Below are positions 1 through 10,000 of a stretch of DNA of 64,000 nt, piece after piece. Below the pieces are notes generated by a model. The model made no database searches, had not been told where the DNA came from, and worked only from the letters and a program-made list of their open reading frames with translations. The position numbers were made by a program, and so were the translations under genes. Each line of letters begins with the position of its first letter. The first letter of the stretch is position 1. The stretch comes from Xylanimonas allomyrinae. Lineage in GTDB: Bacteria > Actinomycetota > Actinomycetes > Actinomycetales > Cellulomonadaceae. The stretch covers positions 3,658,001 through 3,722,000 of the forward strand of contig NZ_CP035495.1 in the NCBI RefSeq assembly GCF_004135345.1, read 5' to 3'.

Positions 1-12
1 CCGCGGGCGGCT

Positions 13-48
13 GAGCGTTCGGGCCCGGCAGAGCGTTCGGGCCCGGCA
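13..48. repeat. 18-bp tandem duplication
   Basis: Two identical, directly adjacent 18-bp units occupy 13-30 and 31-48. They lie in GC-rich DNA beyond the 3' end of the leftward RNA helicase gene. Bases 1-253 otherwise hold only further short GC-rich repeats and one strong hairpin; no gene is seen there. Confidence 0.8.
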
Positions 49-166
49 GAGTCGGACCGCGCTTCTGGCTGCGGGCCTGGCTGCCGGGTCCGGGGGGCGC
101 GGGTCCGGGGGCGCGGGCCCCGGCGGCGCCCGGATGCCTGGACGCGGTGCCGCCCCGACGTGGCAC

Positions 167-202
167 GTCCTCGCGGGCCCGGTCCGCCGGGCCCGCGAGG
201 AC
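167..202 (-). terminator. Hairpin downstream of the RNA helicase gene
   Basis: A perfect 16-bp stem (167-182 with 187-202) closes a 4-nt loop, 50 bp past the helicase stop codon. The stem is very GC-rich. There is no clear U tract on the minus strand, so this may be an actinobacterial U-less terminator or a 3'-end stabiliser. The hairpin is seen directly; its function is inferred. Confidence 0.6.
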
Positions 203-253
203 GGTCGTGTCTTCTCGGGCTCCCGTGCCGGGTGCCCGCGCGTGCGAGGGGCC

Positions 254-1882
254 TCAGCCCTCCGTCGTCCCCGCGGTGGGTCGTCCACCGCGCGTGCGGC
301 GCCGGTTGCGCGAACGCCGACGTGCGGCGTCGCCTCCCGCCCGGGACGCCGTCCCGTCCGCTGCCGCGTCCGGCGCCGTGGCGCCGTCGCGCGTGCGCTC
401 GCCCGCGCGCGAGCGGCCGCCGTCGCGACCGGACTGGCGCGAGCCGCCCCGCGCCTCACCCGCAGACCCTCCCGTGCGCGACCCGCTCGACGGGCGTGAC
501 GACGTCCGCTTGCCGGTCTCGCCGAGATCCTCGAGCGCCTCGGCGTCCAGGCCGGCAAGGGTGCGCTTGTCGCGGGGCAGGCGGCCCTTGGTGCCTGCCG
601 GGATGTTCAGGTCGGAGAACAGGTGCGGCGAGGTCGAGTAGGTCTCGACGGGCTCGGGGTGCCCCGTGTCGAGCGTCTTGTCGATGAGCCCCCAGCGCGG
701 CATGTCGTCCCAGTCGACGAACGTCACGGCCGTGCCCTTGTTGCCTGCGCGGCCCGTGCGGCCCACGCGGTGCAGGTAGGTGCGCTCGTCCTCCGGGCAC
801 TGGTAGTTGACGACGTGCGTGACGTCGTCGACGTCGATGCCGCGCGCCGCGACGTCGGTCGCGACCAGCACGTCGATGTTGCCGTGGCGCAGGGCGCGCA
901 GCGCCTGCTCACGGGCGCCCTGGCCCAGGTCGCCGTGGATCGCGCCGGCGGCGAACCCGCGGTCGCGCAGCTCGTCGCTCACCTTCGCGGCCGTGCGCTT
1001 GGTGCGCGCGAACACGATGGTGCGGCCCCGGCCCTCGGCCTGCAGCAGCCGGGCCAGCACCTCGATCTTGTCGAGCGCGTGCGCGCGGTAGACGAACTGC
1101 GTGATGTTCTTGACGGTCACGCTCTCGTCGTCCGGGTCGGCCGCGCGGATGTGCGTGGGCTGCGACATGTAGCGGCGCGCCATGGCCACGACCGGGCCGG
1201 GCATCGTCGCCGAGAACAGCATGGTGTGGCGCTGCGCGGGCAGCCGCGACAGGATCCGCTCGACGTCGGGCAGGAAGCCCAGGTCGAGCATCTCGTCGGC
1301 CTCGTCGAGCACGATCGTCTGCGCGCGCAGCAGGTTCAGGTGGCCCTGGTTGAGCAGGTCGACCATGCGGCCCGGCGTGCCGACGACAACCTCGGCGCCG
1401 GCCTTGAGCTGCTCGATCTGCGGTTCGTAGGCGCGGCCGCCGTAGATCTGGACGACGCGCAGGCTCGGCCGCATCGCCGACGCGGTGGCGAGGTCGCCCG
1501 CGACCTGCACGGCCAGCTCGCGCGTCGGGGCGACGACGACGGCCTGCGGCTTGCCTGCCGCGACCAGGTCGTCCCAGCCGGGCTCGCCGGGCGCGACGAC
1601 ACGGTTCAGCAGCGGGATGCCGAAGCCCAGGGTCTTGCCGGTGCCGGTCTTGGCCTGGCCGATGATGTCGTGGCCCTGGAGGGCCACGGGCAGCGTCATC
1701 GCCTGGATGGGGAACGGGTGGGTGATGCCGACGGCGGCGAGCGCCTCGACGATCTGGGGTCGGACCCCGAAGTCGGCGAACGAGACGTCCTGCCGCTGGA
1801 TGGACGAGGCCGCGTGGTGGGCCCGGGTGGCGTTCGGGGACGCGAGCGCCGTTGCGGCGCCCGGTGTGTGCTCTGTGGTCAC
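254..1882 (-). CDS. DEAD-box ATP-dependent RNA helicase (RhlE/CsdA-like)
   Basis: ATP-dependent RNA unwinding enzyme, probably acting in ribosome assembly or RNA turnover. The 542-aa product has a Q motif near residues 35-60, motif I AKTGTGKT (K83), DEAD at 193-196, SAT at 224-226 and HRVGRTGR at 371-378. A basic Arg/Gly/Ser-rich tail from about residue 450 probably binds RNA. Start is GTG, with GAAGG 5 nt upstream. It diverges from the ferritin-like gene, the same pairing as M. tuberculosis rhlE (Rv3211) and Rv3210c. Family assignment is firm; the exact RNA substrate cannot be read from sequence. Confidence 0.95.
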   Translation of the reverse strand: MTTEHTPGAATALASPNATRAHHAASSIQRQDVSFADFGVRPQIVEALAAVGITHPFPIQAMTLPVALQGHDIIGQAKTGTGKTLGFGIPLLNRVVAPGEPGWDDLVAAGKPQAVVVAPTRELAVQVAGDLATASAMRPSLRVVQIYGGRAYEPQIEQLKAGAEVVVGTPGRMVDLLNQGHLNLLRAQTIVLDEADEMLDLGFLPDVERILSRLPAQRHTMLFSATMPGPVVAMARRYMSQPTHIRAADPDDESVTVKNITQFVYRAHALDKIEVLARLLQAEGRGRTIVFARTKRTAAKVSDELRDRGFAAGAIHGDLGQGAREQALRALRHGNIDVLVATDVAARGIDVDDVTHVVNYQCPEDERTYLHRVGRTGRAGNKGTAVTFVDWDDMPRWGLIDKTLDTGHPEPVETYSTSPHLFSDLNIPAGTKGRLPRDKRTLAGLDAEALEDLGETGKRTSSRPSSGSRTGGSAGEARGGSRQSGRDGGRSRAGERTRDGATAPDAAADGTASRAGGDAARRRSRNRRRTRGGRPTAGTTEG

Positions 1883-2071
1883 AAGTGCCTTCGGTCAGTT
1901 CGTCGGCGCGGCACGCTCCAAAGTGGCGGCGCCGAATGGACGGCAGCCGATCGCGGAAGGACATCGCGACGCCCGGCGGGAGAGCCCGCCTGCCGTCGCG
2001 GGAGATCTGTGCGGGACGACCGGGCAACCGTGGTACAGAGTCAGTCTACGCGACGGGCGGTAACCGGCCCG

Positions 2072-2077
2072 TATCCT
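2072..2077 (+). promoter_or_regulatory. Putative -10 element of a leaderless promoter
   Basis: TATCCT lies six bases upstream of the ATG at 2084. That spacing fits a leaderless transcript starting at or next to the start codon, common in actinobacteria. No Shine-Dalgarno sequence is visible in front of this ATG. Inference from spacing. Confidence 0.5.
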
Positions 2078-2083
2078 GACCGC

Positions 2084-2788
2084 ATGAGCGAGCAACCCGT
2101 GGTGCCCGACGTCGCCGCACCCGCTGGGAGAGGACCGCTCCTGGAGGTGGTCGGGCTCGCCGCGTACGTGCGGCTCGGGCTGTTCGGGATCATCGGCCAG
2201 CACACGTGGGACGCCCCCGACCTGGCCTCCTCGCAGCGCATGCTCGCGATCGGCCTGCGCGTCGGCGAGCAGCAGGGCAGGCTCCTGGCCATCGGCGCGA
2301 GCCACGGCGTCGAGCCGGTCGAGCTCATGCGGCCGTTCGCGGGCGTTCTCGACTCGTTCGAGGCGCGCACGCCGGAGTCGTCCTGGTGGGAGGGGCTGCT
2401 CAAGGGCGTCGTCGGCCACGGCGTCGCCAGCGACCTGTGCCGGCTGCTGGCCCGCGGCCTTCCGGGCGACCTCGCCGCTCAGGTCGTCGGGGCGATGGAG
2501 TACACCGACGACGACGAGCGCGCGACATCGATCGTGCGCGCCGGCGTCGAGGCGGACGGACGTCTCGGGTCACGGCTCGCTCTGTGGGGCCGGCGCGTCG
2601 TCGGCGAGTCGCTCTCGCTGTCGCAGGCGCTGCTGACGACGCGGCCGTCGTTCGGCGAGCTCGCCCGGGCGGCGATGCCGGCGACCGTCGCACCGGAAGG
2701 ACCCTCGGCGGACGTGGTCGCCTGGGTGCTTGGTGAGCTCACCGCCGAGCACACGCGGCGCATGGACCGGATGGGGCTCGCGGCCTGA
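2084..2788 (+). CDS. Ferritin-like fold protein (Rv3210c-type)
   Basis: A 234-aa soluble, helix-rich protein resembling the ferritin-like/tRNA hydroxylase-like family found next to DEAD-box helicases in actinobacteria. Plausible helical metal-ligand regions include residues around EQQGRLLAIGASHGVEP and the C-terminal ELTAEHTRRMDRM, but I cannot place a complete di-iron site with certainty. The reading frame stays open upstream. I chose ATG 2084 because a TATCCT -10 element sits 6 nt before it and homologous proteins begin here. Function unknown; family and synteny are established knowledge. Confidence 0.8.
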   Translation: MSEQPVVPDVAAPAGRGPLLEVVGLAAYVRLGLFGIIGQHTWDAPDLASSQRMLAIGLRVGEQQGRLLAIGASHGVEPVELMRPFAGVLDSFEARTPESSWWEGLLKGVVGHGVASDLCRLLARGLPGDLAAQVVGAMEYTDDDERATSIVRAGVEADGRLGSRLALWGRRVVGESLSLSQALLTTRPSFGELARAAMPATVAPEGPSADVVAWVLGELTAEHTRRMDRMGLAA

Positions 2789-2860
2789 GATCGGGTTTGA
2801 GGCCCGCGGCCGCCAGACCGTCCGATCCGGGCCCCGCGAACGGCGGGCTCGGGTCAGCGC

Positions 2861-2908
2861 AGGCCCGGCAGCAGGCCCGGCAGCAGGCCCGGCAGCAAGG
2901 TTGGCAGC
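2861..2908. repeat. 12-bp tandem repeat, four units
   Basis: AGGCCCGGCAGC is repeated three times exactly (2861-2896), then once imperfectly (2897-2908). The array lies in the short gap between the convergent ferritin-like and DUF3107 genes. It is not part of either gene. Confidence 0.8.
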
Positions 2909-2923
2909 AGGGTCGGCGCGCGG

Positions 2924-3148
2924 TCAGAGCGAACCGAAGCCGACCCGGTGCGTCTCCTCGGGGCCGACCTCGACATAGCCGATCGTCGCGGTCGGAACGA
3001 TGATGCGGCGGCCCCGCGTGTCGGTGAGCTCGAGGACGCCGCCGTCGGCGAGGGCCTTCTTCAAGGTCGCGGTGACCTCGTCCGCAGTGAGATCCGTCTC
3101 CACGGCCAGCTCGCGCGGCAGGTTCTGCACACCGATCGTGACTTCCAC
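2924..3148 (-). CDS. DUF3107 family protein (Rv3208A/TB9.4-like)
   Basis: A 74-aa acidic protein opening with MEVTIGVQNLPREL and ending HRVGFGSL, the usual length and pattern of DUF3107. The frame stays open far upstream. GTG 3148 is chosen because a strong GAAGGAGA Shine-Dalgarno lies just before it. Homologues sit beside rhlE in mycobacteria. Biochemical role unknown. A TAGGAT -10-like hexamer is visible on the minus strand near 3227-3232. Confidence 0.9.
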   Translation of the reverse strand: MEVTIGVQNLPRELAVETDLTADEVTATLKKALADGGVLELTDTRGRRIIVPTATIGYVEVGPEETHRVGFGSL

Positions 3149-3359
3149 GTTCTCTCCTTCGCCGTCACGCGCAGGTGGTGCGCGCGAGAGGTGGGCCGGG
3201 GCTCCGGCGACCCGAGGGCCACTGTCGATCCTAACCAGCGGCGTGAGCCCCCAGGGCGCGGCGCCCGGAGGTTTCGCCCAGGGCCGATCGGCGGCCACCC
3301 GCCGGTACGCATGCGCGGCCGCGAGCGCCGGCTGGCCCTGACGGGGTGACGGGAGCGGC

Positions 3360-6300
3360 GTGCCGAGGGCCGTCCGGGCGTGCCGGGTCCCGGCGCAGCC
3401 CGTTGTCGGTGGCGCGTGGTCGGATGTGCGGCATGCCGATCGACTCCGCCCCCGGCTCGTCGCGCCGGCCCCTGCCGGGGCCGGCGTCGTGCTCGACCGC
3501 ACGCAGCGGGCCGCGCTCGAGGCGGCGCGGACGGCGTCGGCGCTGCTCGTCGCGGGGGCACCCGGCACGGGGCGGACCACGCTGGCCGCGGCGGTCGCCG
3601 TCGAGGCCGTGACCACGTGGGGGCTCGATCCCGCGCGGGTGCTGGTGCTCGCCGCGTCACGGCGCGGGGCCGCCCGCCTGCGCGACCAGGTGGCCTCGGC
3701 CTCCGGCCGCACGATCGGCGCGCCCATGGTGCGGACGGCGGCGTCCGCGGCGTTCGCCGTGCTGCGGACGCGTGCGGCCGCGGTGGGCGAGCCCCCGCCG
3801 ACCCTCGTCTCGGGTCCCGAGCAGGACCTGGTGCTCGGTGAGCTGCTGGCCGGCCACCTGGAGGGTGAGGGGACGGCGCTGCTGGTGCCCGACGGCCTGC
3901 CCGAGGAGGCGCTGGGTCTGCGCGGGTTCCGCCAGGAGCTGCGGGACCTGCTCATGCGCGCGGCCGAGCGCGGCGTCGGGCCCGCCGACCTCGCCGAGCT
4001 GGGGCGGGCGCACGCGCGCCCCGAGTGGCGCATGGCGGCCCAGCTCTACGAGGAGTACCTGGACGTCACGTCCCTGCGCGCGGGCACGCCCGACTCCGGC
4101 GCGCGCTACGACCCCGCGGTGGTGATCGACGAGGCGGCGCAGGCGCTCGCGGCGTGGGACGAGGAGGTGCCGGGAGGCGCCCGGCCGGGGTGGGACCTCG
4201 TCGTCGTCGACGACTACCAGGAGGCGACCGTCGCGACCGCCCGCCTGCTGCGCGTGCTGCACGGATCGGGGCGTCACGGCACGTCGACGGCGGGAGCCGA
4301 CGGGGCGCGGCTCGTGCTGCTCGCCGACCCGGACTCTGCCGTGCAGGGGTTCCGCGGTGCGACACCCGGGCTGGTCGGGCGGGCGGCGGCCCCCGGGGTG
4401 TCGTCGGGTGCGTTCGACGCCGACGTCGTCGTGCTCGGCACGGTCTGGCGGCAGACGGAGGTCTTGCGTGAGGTGACGCGGGCCGTCACCTCACGTATCC
4501 CGACGGTCGGCGGGCCGCTCCAGCGCGGGGCGGCGGCCGCGGAGGAGCGGGACGGTCGTGGCGGGATGGATGTCGCCGGTGCCGGGAGCGCGGCCTCGCC
4601 GGACGTCGGCGGCGTGCCTGGTGGCGTGCCTGATGGTGTGCCCGGCTCTGACGACGGTGTGTCGCGCATCGGGCCTCACGCCGACGGGGAACCGTCCGCC
4701 GGAGCGGCGGAGACCACCCCCGGCGGTGCCGACGCCCCGTCGGGGGTGGCCGTCGCGGTGCTCGCGGGGACCTCGCAGGAGGCCGCGTACATCGCCCGTG
4801 AGCTGCGTGCCGAGCACCTGGTGCACGGCACGCCCTGGGAGCGCATGGCCGTCGTGGCACGCACGGGTGATCGGCTCGCGGCGTTGCGGCGCGACCTCGT
4901 CGCCGCGTCCGTGCCGGTCGCCCTGCTCGGCTCTGACGTGCCGCTGCGCGACGAGCCCGCGGTGGCGCCGCTGCTCGCCGCGCTGCGCGTGAGCGCCGGG
5001 CCGCCGCCGGGCAGCCTGGAGGCGGTGCTCGACGACCTCGCGGGCGGCCGTGCCACGGCCGCCGGCACCGACGCCGGCGGCCGCGCGGACGGCGCCGTTG
5101 CGGCCGTCGACGGTGACCCTTCCCGCTCCACGGGCGTCGAGGCCGCTCCACCTGCGTTCGCGCTGCTCGACCCCGCCACTGCCGCCGCGTTGCTGACGTC
5201 GCCCGTCGGCGGGCTCGACGCCGTCGCGCTGCGTCGCCTGCGCCGGGCGCTGCGCGCCGAGGAGCTCGACGGGGGAGGCGGGCGCTCGTCCGACGCGCTG
5301 CTGGTCGAGGTGCTCGGGGACCCGGCGCGCGCGGCGAGCCTGCCGGCCGCGGTGCGCCGCGGGCCGACGGCGGTCGCGCGCGTGCTCGCCGCCGGGCGCG
5401 CCGCGGCGGGCGAGCCGGGCGCGACGGCGCAGACGGTGCTGTGGGCCGTGTGGCATGCGACGGGGCTGGCCGACCGGTGGCGTGACAACGCGCTCGCGGG
5501 CGGACCGGCCGGTGCGCGCGCGGACCGTGACCTCGACGCCGTGCTCGCCCTCTTCCGTGCCGCCGAGACCTATGTCGACAGGCTCCCGGGCGCGCCCGTC
5601 GCCGCCTTCGTTGACTATCTCGACTCGCAGGACCTGCCTGCCGACTCGCTGGCGGCCGCGGCCGTGGGTGCACGTGCCGTCGAGGCGCTCACGCCCGCGG
5701 GCGCCGCCGGGCGCGAGTGGGACGTGGTCGTGGTCGCGGGCGTGCAGGACGGCGTCTGGCCCGATCTGCGGCTGCGTGACTCGTTGCTCGGGTCGCAGGC
5801 ATTGGTCGAGCTGCTGGCGGGCCGCTCGCAGGACGCGCACGGGCTCGGCCCCGAGGCGCGTTCGCAGGTGCTCGCGGACGAGCTGCGTGCGTTCGCGGTC
5901 GCGACCTCGCGCGCGCGCCGACGGCTGCTGGTCACCGCGGTCGAGGACGCCGAGGACGCGCCGAGCGTGTTCTGCGACCTCGTCGAGCCGCCCGACGGGG
6001 AGGACGAGGAGCGCGACTCGCGGCGAGTCGAGGTGGACGCCCCGCTCGACCTGCGCGGCGTCGTCGCGACGGCGCGCGCGGTGCTCGTGCGGGCCGCGGC
6101 GGCGCGCACGCCCGGGCCCGACGGCGACGCCCTGGGCGCCGCGTGCCAGGCCGTCGGCTCCGGGGGTTCCGACCCCGGTCAGGGGACCACGGAGGCGAGC
6201 GTCGCGGCGGCTCTGCTCGCCGATCTCGCGGCCGCGGGCGTCCCCGAGGCCGACCCGCGCACCTGGTACGGCGTGGCCGGAGCGTCGAGCGACGGGGCGC

Positions 6301-7067
6301 TGTGGAGCGACGACGCGGTGGTTCCGGTGTCGCCGTCGAAGGTCGAGACCGTCACCACGTGCGCGCTGCGCTGGGCGTTCGAGGCCGCGGGTGGCACGGC
6401 CGCGGACGACACCAGCCAGACGCTCGGCACGCTGGTCCACGCGATCGCGGAGGACCTGCCCACGGGGTCGCTGCACGAGCTCAAGGCCGAGCTGGACCGG
6501 CGCTGGCCCCAGCTCGCCCTGCCGCCGGGCTGGCCGGCGCGGCAGCTGCGCAAGCGCGCGGACCGGATGATCGAGCGGCTCGCCGGCTACCTCGGGGATG
6601 CCGGGACGCCGCTGGCCGTCGAGGCCGCGTTCGACCTCGAGGTGGGGCGCGCGCGGCTGCGCGGCAAGATCGACCGGGTCGAGGACGCCGGCGCGGGCGC
6701 CGCGCTGGTGGCGGACCTCAAGACCGGGCGGAGCGCCCCGACCAAGGACAAGGCGGCCGAGCACCCCCAGCTCGGCGCCTACCAGCTTGCCGTCGAGGCC
6801 GGGGCGCTCGGCCTGCCCGACGGCACCCGCAGCGCGGGCGCGCGCCTGGTGTACGTCGGCACCGACACCGTCTCGGCGTCGCTGCGCGAGCAGAGCGCGC
6901 TCGCCCCCGAGCCCGACGGGTCGAGCTGGGCGCGGGCGCTCGTCGAGGGCGCGGCGGACTCCATGGCCGCGGCGCGGTTCGCGGCACACACCAACGACCT
7001 GTGCCCGATGTGCCCGGTGCGCCGCTCGTGCCCGTTGCAGCCTGAAGGAAGGGGCGTGGTCGCGTGA
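3360..7067 (+). CDS. adnA: AdnA-like subunit of the AdnAB helicase-nuclease
   Basis: Subunit of the actinobacterial RecBCD/AddAB counterpart that resects double-strand breaks. The 1,235-aa protein has a UvrD-like motor region and a C-terminal RecB-type nuclease domain with the motif VADLKTG. Cys1001 and the C1215/C1218/C1224 cluster match the layout of an Fe-S staple nuclease. The motor looks degenerate: the Walker A lysine is Arg72 (GAPGTGRT), and Walker B reads VVDDYQE at about 284-287 instead of DEYQD. That suits a subunit that is not the main motor. The stop overlaps the adnB start (GTGA). The GTG start has GGGAG 4 nt upstream but is uncertain, because the first 45 residues look poorly conserved. 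Confidence 0.88.
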   Translation: MPRAVRACRVPAQPVVGGAWSDVRHADRLRPRLVAPAPAGAGVVLDRTQRAALEAARTASALLVAGAPGTGRTTLAAAVAVEAVTTWGLDPARVLVLAASRRGAARLRDQVASASGRTIGAPMVRTAASAAFAVLRTRAAAVGEPPPTLVSGPEQDLVLGELLAGHLEGEGTALLVPDGLPEEALGLRGFRQELRDLLMRAAERGVGPADLAELGRAHARPEWRMAAQLYEEYLDVTSLRAGTPDSGARYDPAVVIDEAAQALAAWDEEVPGGARPGWDLVVVDDYQEATVATARLLRVLHGSGRHGTSTAGADGARLVLLADPDSAVQGFRGATPGLVGRAAAPGVSSGAFDADVVVLGTVWRQTEVLREVTRAVTSRIPTVGGPLQRGAAAAEERDGRGGMDVAGAGSAASPDVGGVPGGVPDGVPGSDDGVSRIGPHADGEPSAGAAETTPGGADAPSGVAVAVLAGTSQEAAYIARELRAEHLVHGTPWERMAVVARTGDRLAALRRDLVAASVPVALLGSDVPLRDEPAVAPLLAALRVSAGPPPGSLEAVLDDLAGGRATAAGTDAGGRADGAVAAVDGDPSRSTGVEAAPPAFALLDPATAAALLTSPVGGLDAVALRRLRRALRAEELDGGGGRSSDALLVEVLGDPARAASLPAAVRRGPTAVARVLAAGRAAAGEPGATAQTVLWAVWHATGLADRWRDNALAGGPAGARADRDLDAVLALFRAAETYVDRLPGAPVAAFVDYLDSQDLPADSLAAAAVGARAVEALTPAGAAGREWDVVVVAGVQDGVWPDLRLRDSLLGSQALVELLAGRSQDAHGLGPEARSQVLADELRAFAVATSRARRRLLVTAVEDAEDAPSVFCDLVEPPDGEDEERDSRRVEVDAPLDLRGVVATARAVLVRAAAARTPGPDGDALGAACQAVGSGGSDPGQGTTEASVAAALLADLAAAGVPEADPRTWYGVAGASSDGALWSDDAVVPVSPSKVETVTTCALRWAFEAAGGTAADDTSQTLGTLVHAIAEDLPTGSLHELKAELDRRWPQLALPPGWPARQLRKRADRMIERLAGYLGDAGTPLAVEAAFDLEVGRARLRGKIDRVEDAGAGAALVADLKTGRSAPTKDKAAEHPQLGAYQLAVEAGALGLPDGTRSAGARLVYVGTDTVSASLREQSALAPEPDGSSWARALVEGAADSMAAARFAAHTNDLCPMCPVRRSCPLQPEGRGVVA

Positions 7068-10000
7068 GCCGCGACGAGAACCAGCTCGGGTTCGACGAGA
7101 TCGACCCGGACGCCGACGGCGTCACGCTCGGCGACTGGTCGGCGCTCGGCGCCGCGGCTGCGCGGGCCGCGGGCAGCGGCCCCGCCGCGCTCGATGCCGT
7201 CGAACCCCAGGCGGACCCCGGTGCAGCAGGGTCCGACGTCGCGGCCCCCGCCCCGGCGCCGGGACCGGGACCGGCACCCAGCCTCACGGCCCGCGAGATC
7301 GCACGTCTCATCGGACGCCACGAGCCCACCGACGAGCAGGTAGCCGTCATCGAGGCCCCGCTCGAACCGACCCTGGTGGTCGCGGGCGCCGGGTCGGGCA
7401 AGACGGAGACGATGGCCGCCCGCGTGGTGTGGCTCATCGCCAACGAGCTGGTCGAGCCCGACCAGGTGCTCGGCCTGACGTTCACGCGCAAGGCCGCCGG
7501 CGAGCTGCAGACCCGGGTCACCTCACGCCTGGCCCAGCTCGCCCGCGCCCAGGGCCGGGCGGCGGGAGCCGTCGCACCGATCGACCTGCTCGCGCGCCCG
7601 ACGATCGCCACCTACAACGCGTACGCGGCGTCGCTCGTCACCGACCACGGGCTGCGGCTCGGCGTCGAGCCGGGGTCGCGCCTGCTCGGCGAGGCCAACC
7701 GGTGGCAGCTCGCGGCCGAGCTCGTCGACTCCTGGGACGGCGACCTGGGCACCGACCGCGCGGTCTCGGGCGTCGTCGGCGCGGTCATGGCGCTCGCCGG
7801 CGAGCTGGGGGAGCATCTCGTCCCGGTCGACGTGGCCCGCGCCACGCTCGACGCGATGCTCGAGCGCCTTGAGGCGTTGCCGCTCGGCAAGCGGCAGCGC
7901 TCGCGCGGCGCCGACGTCGAGAAGCTGCTGCGCAGCCTTGCCGAGCGGCGTCACCTGCTGGACCTCGTCGCCGAGTACCGCCGCCGCAAGCGGGCCGCCG
8001 ACGCGCTCGACTTCGGCGACCAGATCGCGTTCGGTGCCGAGCTCGCACGGTCGGTGCCGCACGTGGGCGAGGTCGAGCGGGCACGGTTCCGGGTGGTGCT
8101 GCTCGACGAGTACCAGGACACGTCGTACGCGCAGGTCGAGCTGCTCGCCGGGCTGTTCGGCGGCGGGCACGCGGTGACGGCCGTCGGTGACCCGCACCAG
8201 TCGATCTACGGATGGCGGGGTGCCTCGGCGTCAGGTCTGGCGCGCTTTCCGGAGCGCTTCCGCCGCGCCGGCGGAGGGCACGCGGGCGTGCGGTACCTGT
8301 CGACGTCGTGGCGCAACGACGCCGCGGTGCTCGCGGCCGCGAACGTCGCGTCGGCGCCGCTGCGGCGCGGCTCGACGCCCGCCGGCAGTGGGGACGCCGC
8401 GTCGGTGAGTGGTGCCGCGGCCGGTGCGTCGCTCGGCGTGCCCGTGCCCGTGCCGGCTCCGGCCGTCCACGTCCCGCCGCTCGACCTGCGTCCGGGCGCG
8501 GGCACTGGTTCCGTAACCGCGCACGTGGCCACGACGCTCGAGGAGGAGGCCGAGGCCGTCGCCGCGTGGGTGGCGGAGCGCTGGCGCCCGGGGTCGCACC
8601 CCGGCGGGCGCGTCACGGCAGCGGTCCTGTGCCGCGCGCGCTCGCAGTTCGCGGCCGTCGAGGTCGCGCTGCGGCGGCGTGGCCTGCCGGTCGAGGTCGT
8701 GGGCCTGGGCGGCCTGTTGTCAACCCCCGAGGTGGTCGACGTCGTGGCGATGCTCGAAGCCGTCCACGACCCGTCGCGGGGGACTCGCTGCTGCGCCTGA
8801 TCACCGGGCCTCGCGTGAACCTCGGCGCGGCGGACCTGCACGCGCTCGGCTCCTGGGCGCACGACCTGGCCCGCGCGGACGACCCGCGCCGGACGTCGGG
8901 TGCGCGCCACGCGCAGGACGGTCCCGGAGCCGAGGGCGCGCGGAGCGACGACGCGGCGCGCGCCGACGAGCCCACGCACGCAGCCGGGCAGCAGGGGACG
9001 ACCGCGGACGACGCCTCGGCACCGGCGGTCGTCGAGGGCGACGTCGTCGACCACCGTTCGCTGGTCGACGCGCTCGACGACCTGCCCGCGCCCGGCCGTG
9101 CGGCCCGGGACGGACGCGTCCTCACGTCCGAGGGCCACGCGCGGCTCGCCGCGCTGGGCGCCGTCCTGCGCGGACTGCGCGGGCTGACCTACCTCTCCCT
9201 GCCCGAGCTCGTCGTGCAGGCGGAGCGCGCCCTCGGCCTCGACGTCGAGGCCGCGACCGCAGACGTCCTGGCGGCGCTCGCGCCGGACGCGGGCGAGCGC
9301 GTCAGCCGCCGCGGGCGCGAGCACCTCGACGCGTTCCGCGACGTCGCCGCCACCTTCGCGCAGTCGGCCGACGTGGCGACCTTGGGCGCTTTCCTCGCGT
9401 GGCTCGGCGTGGCGCAGAACCAGGAGCGGGGCCTCGACCTGCCCGTGCGCGAGCCGGACCCGGACGCCGTCCAGGTCATCACCGCGCACGCCGCGAAAGG
9501 GCTGGAGTGGGATGTCGTCGCCGTCCCGGGCCTCGTCGACGGCGTGTTCCCGACGATCGCCGAGTCGAGCGCCGGGACGCGTGCCGAGAGCGCGTGGCTG
9601 ACCGACGCGGGTGCCCTGCCGTATCCGCTGCGTGGCGACGCGGCCGACCTGCCGGTGTTCCGCTGGGAGGCCGCCGCCGACACGCGCGAGCTCGAGGAAC
9701 GGCGCGTCGAGTTCCGCCTCGCGGCGGGCGAGCACGCGCTCGCCGAGGAGCGCCGACTCGCCTACGTCGCGTTCACGCGGGCGCGGCGCGAGCTGCTGCT
9801 CACGGCGCACTGGTGGGGTACGGGGGCCAAGCCACGGCGTGTGTCGCCGTTTCTCGTCGAGCTCGCCGAGGCCGGTCTGGTGACCGGTGACGGGTGGGCG
9901 GCGGCGCCCGGCCCGGCGGACGTCAACCCGCGCGATGCCGACGAGGTGACGGCGTCGTGGCCGGCGTCCGACGACGTCGAGACGGGGTCACCGCGCGACC

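Noticed and set aside
4491-6989. 832-aa open frame on the minus strand
   Set aside because: Antisense shadow of adnA in very GC-rich DNA.
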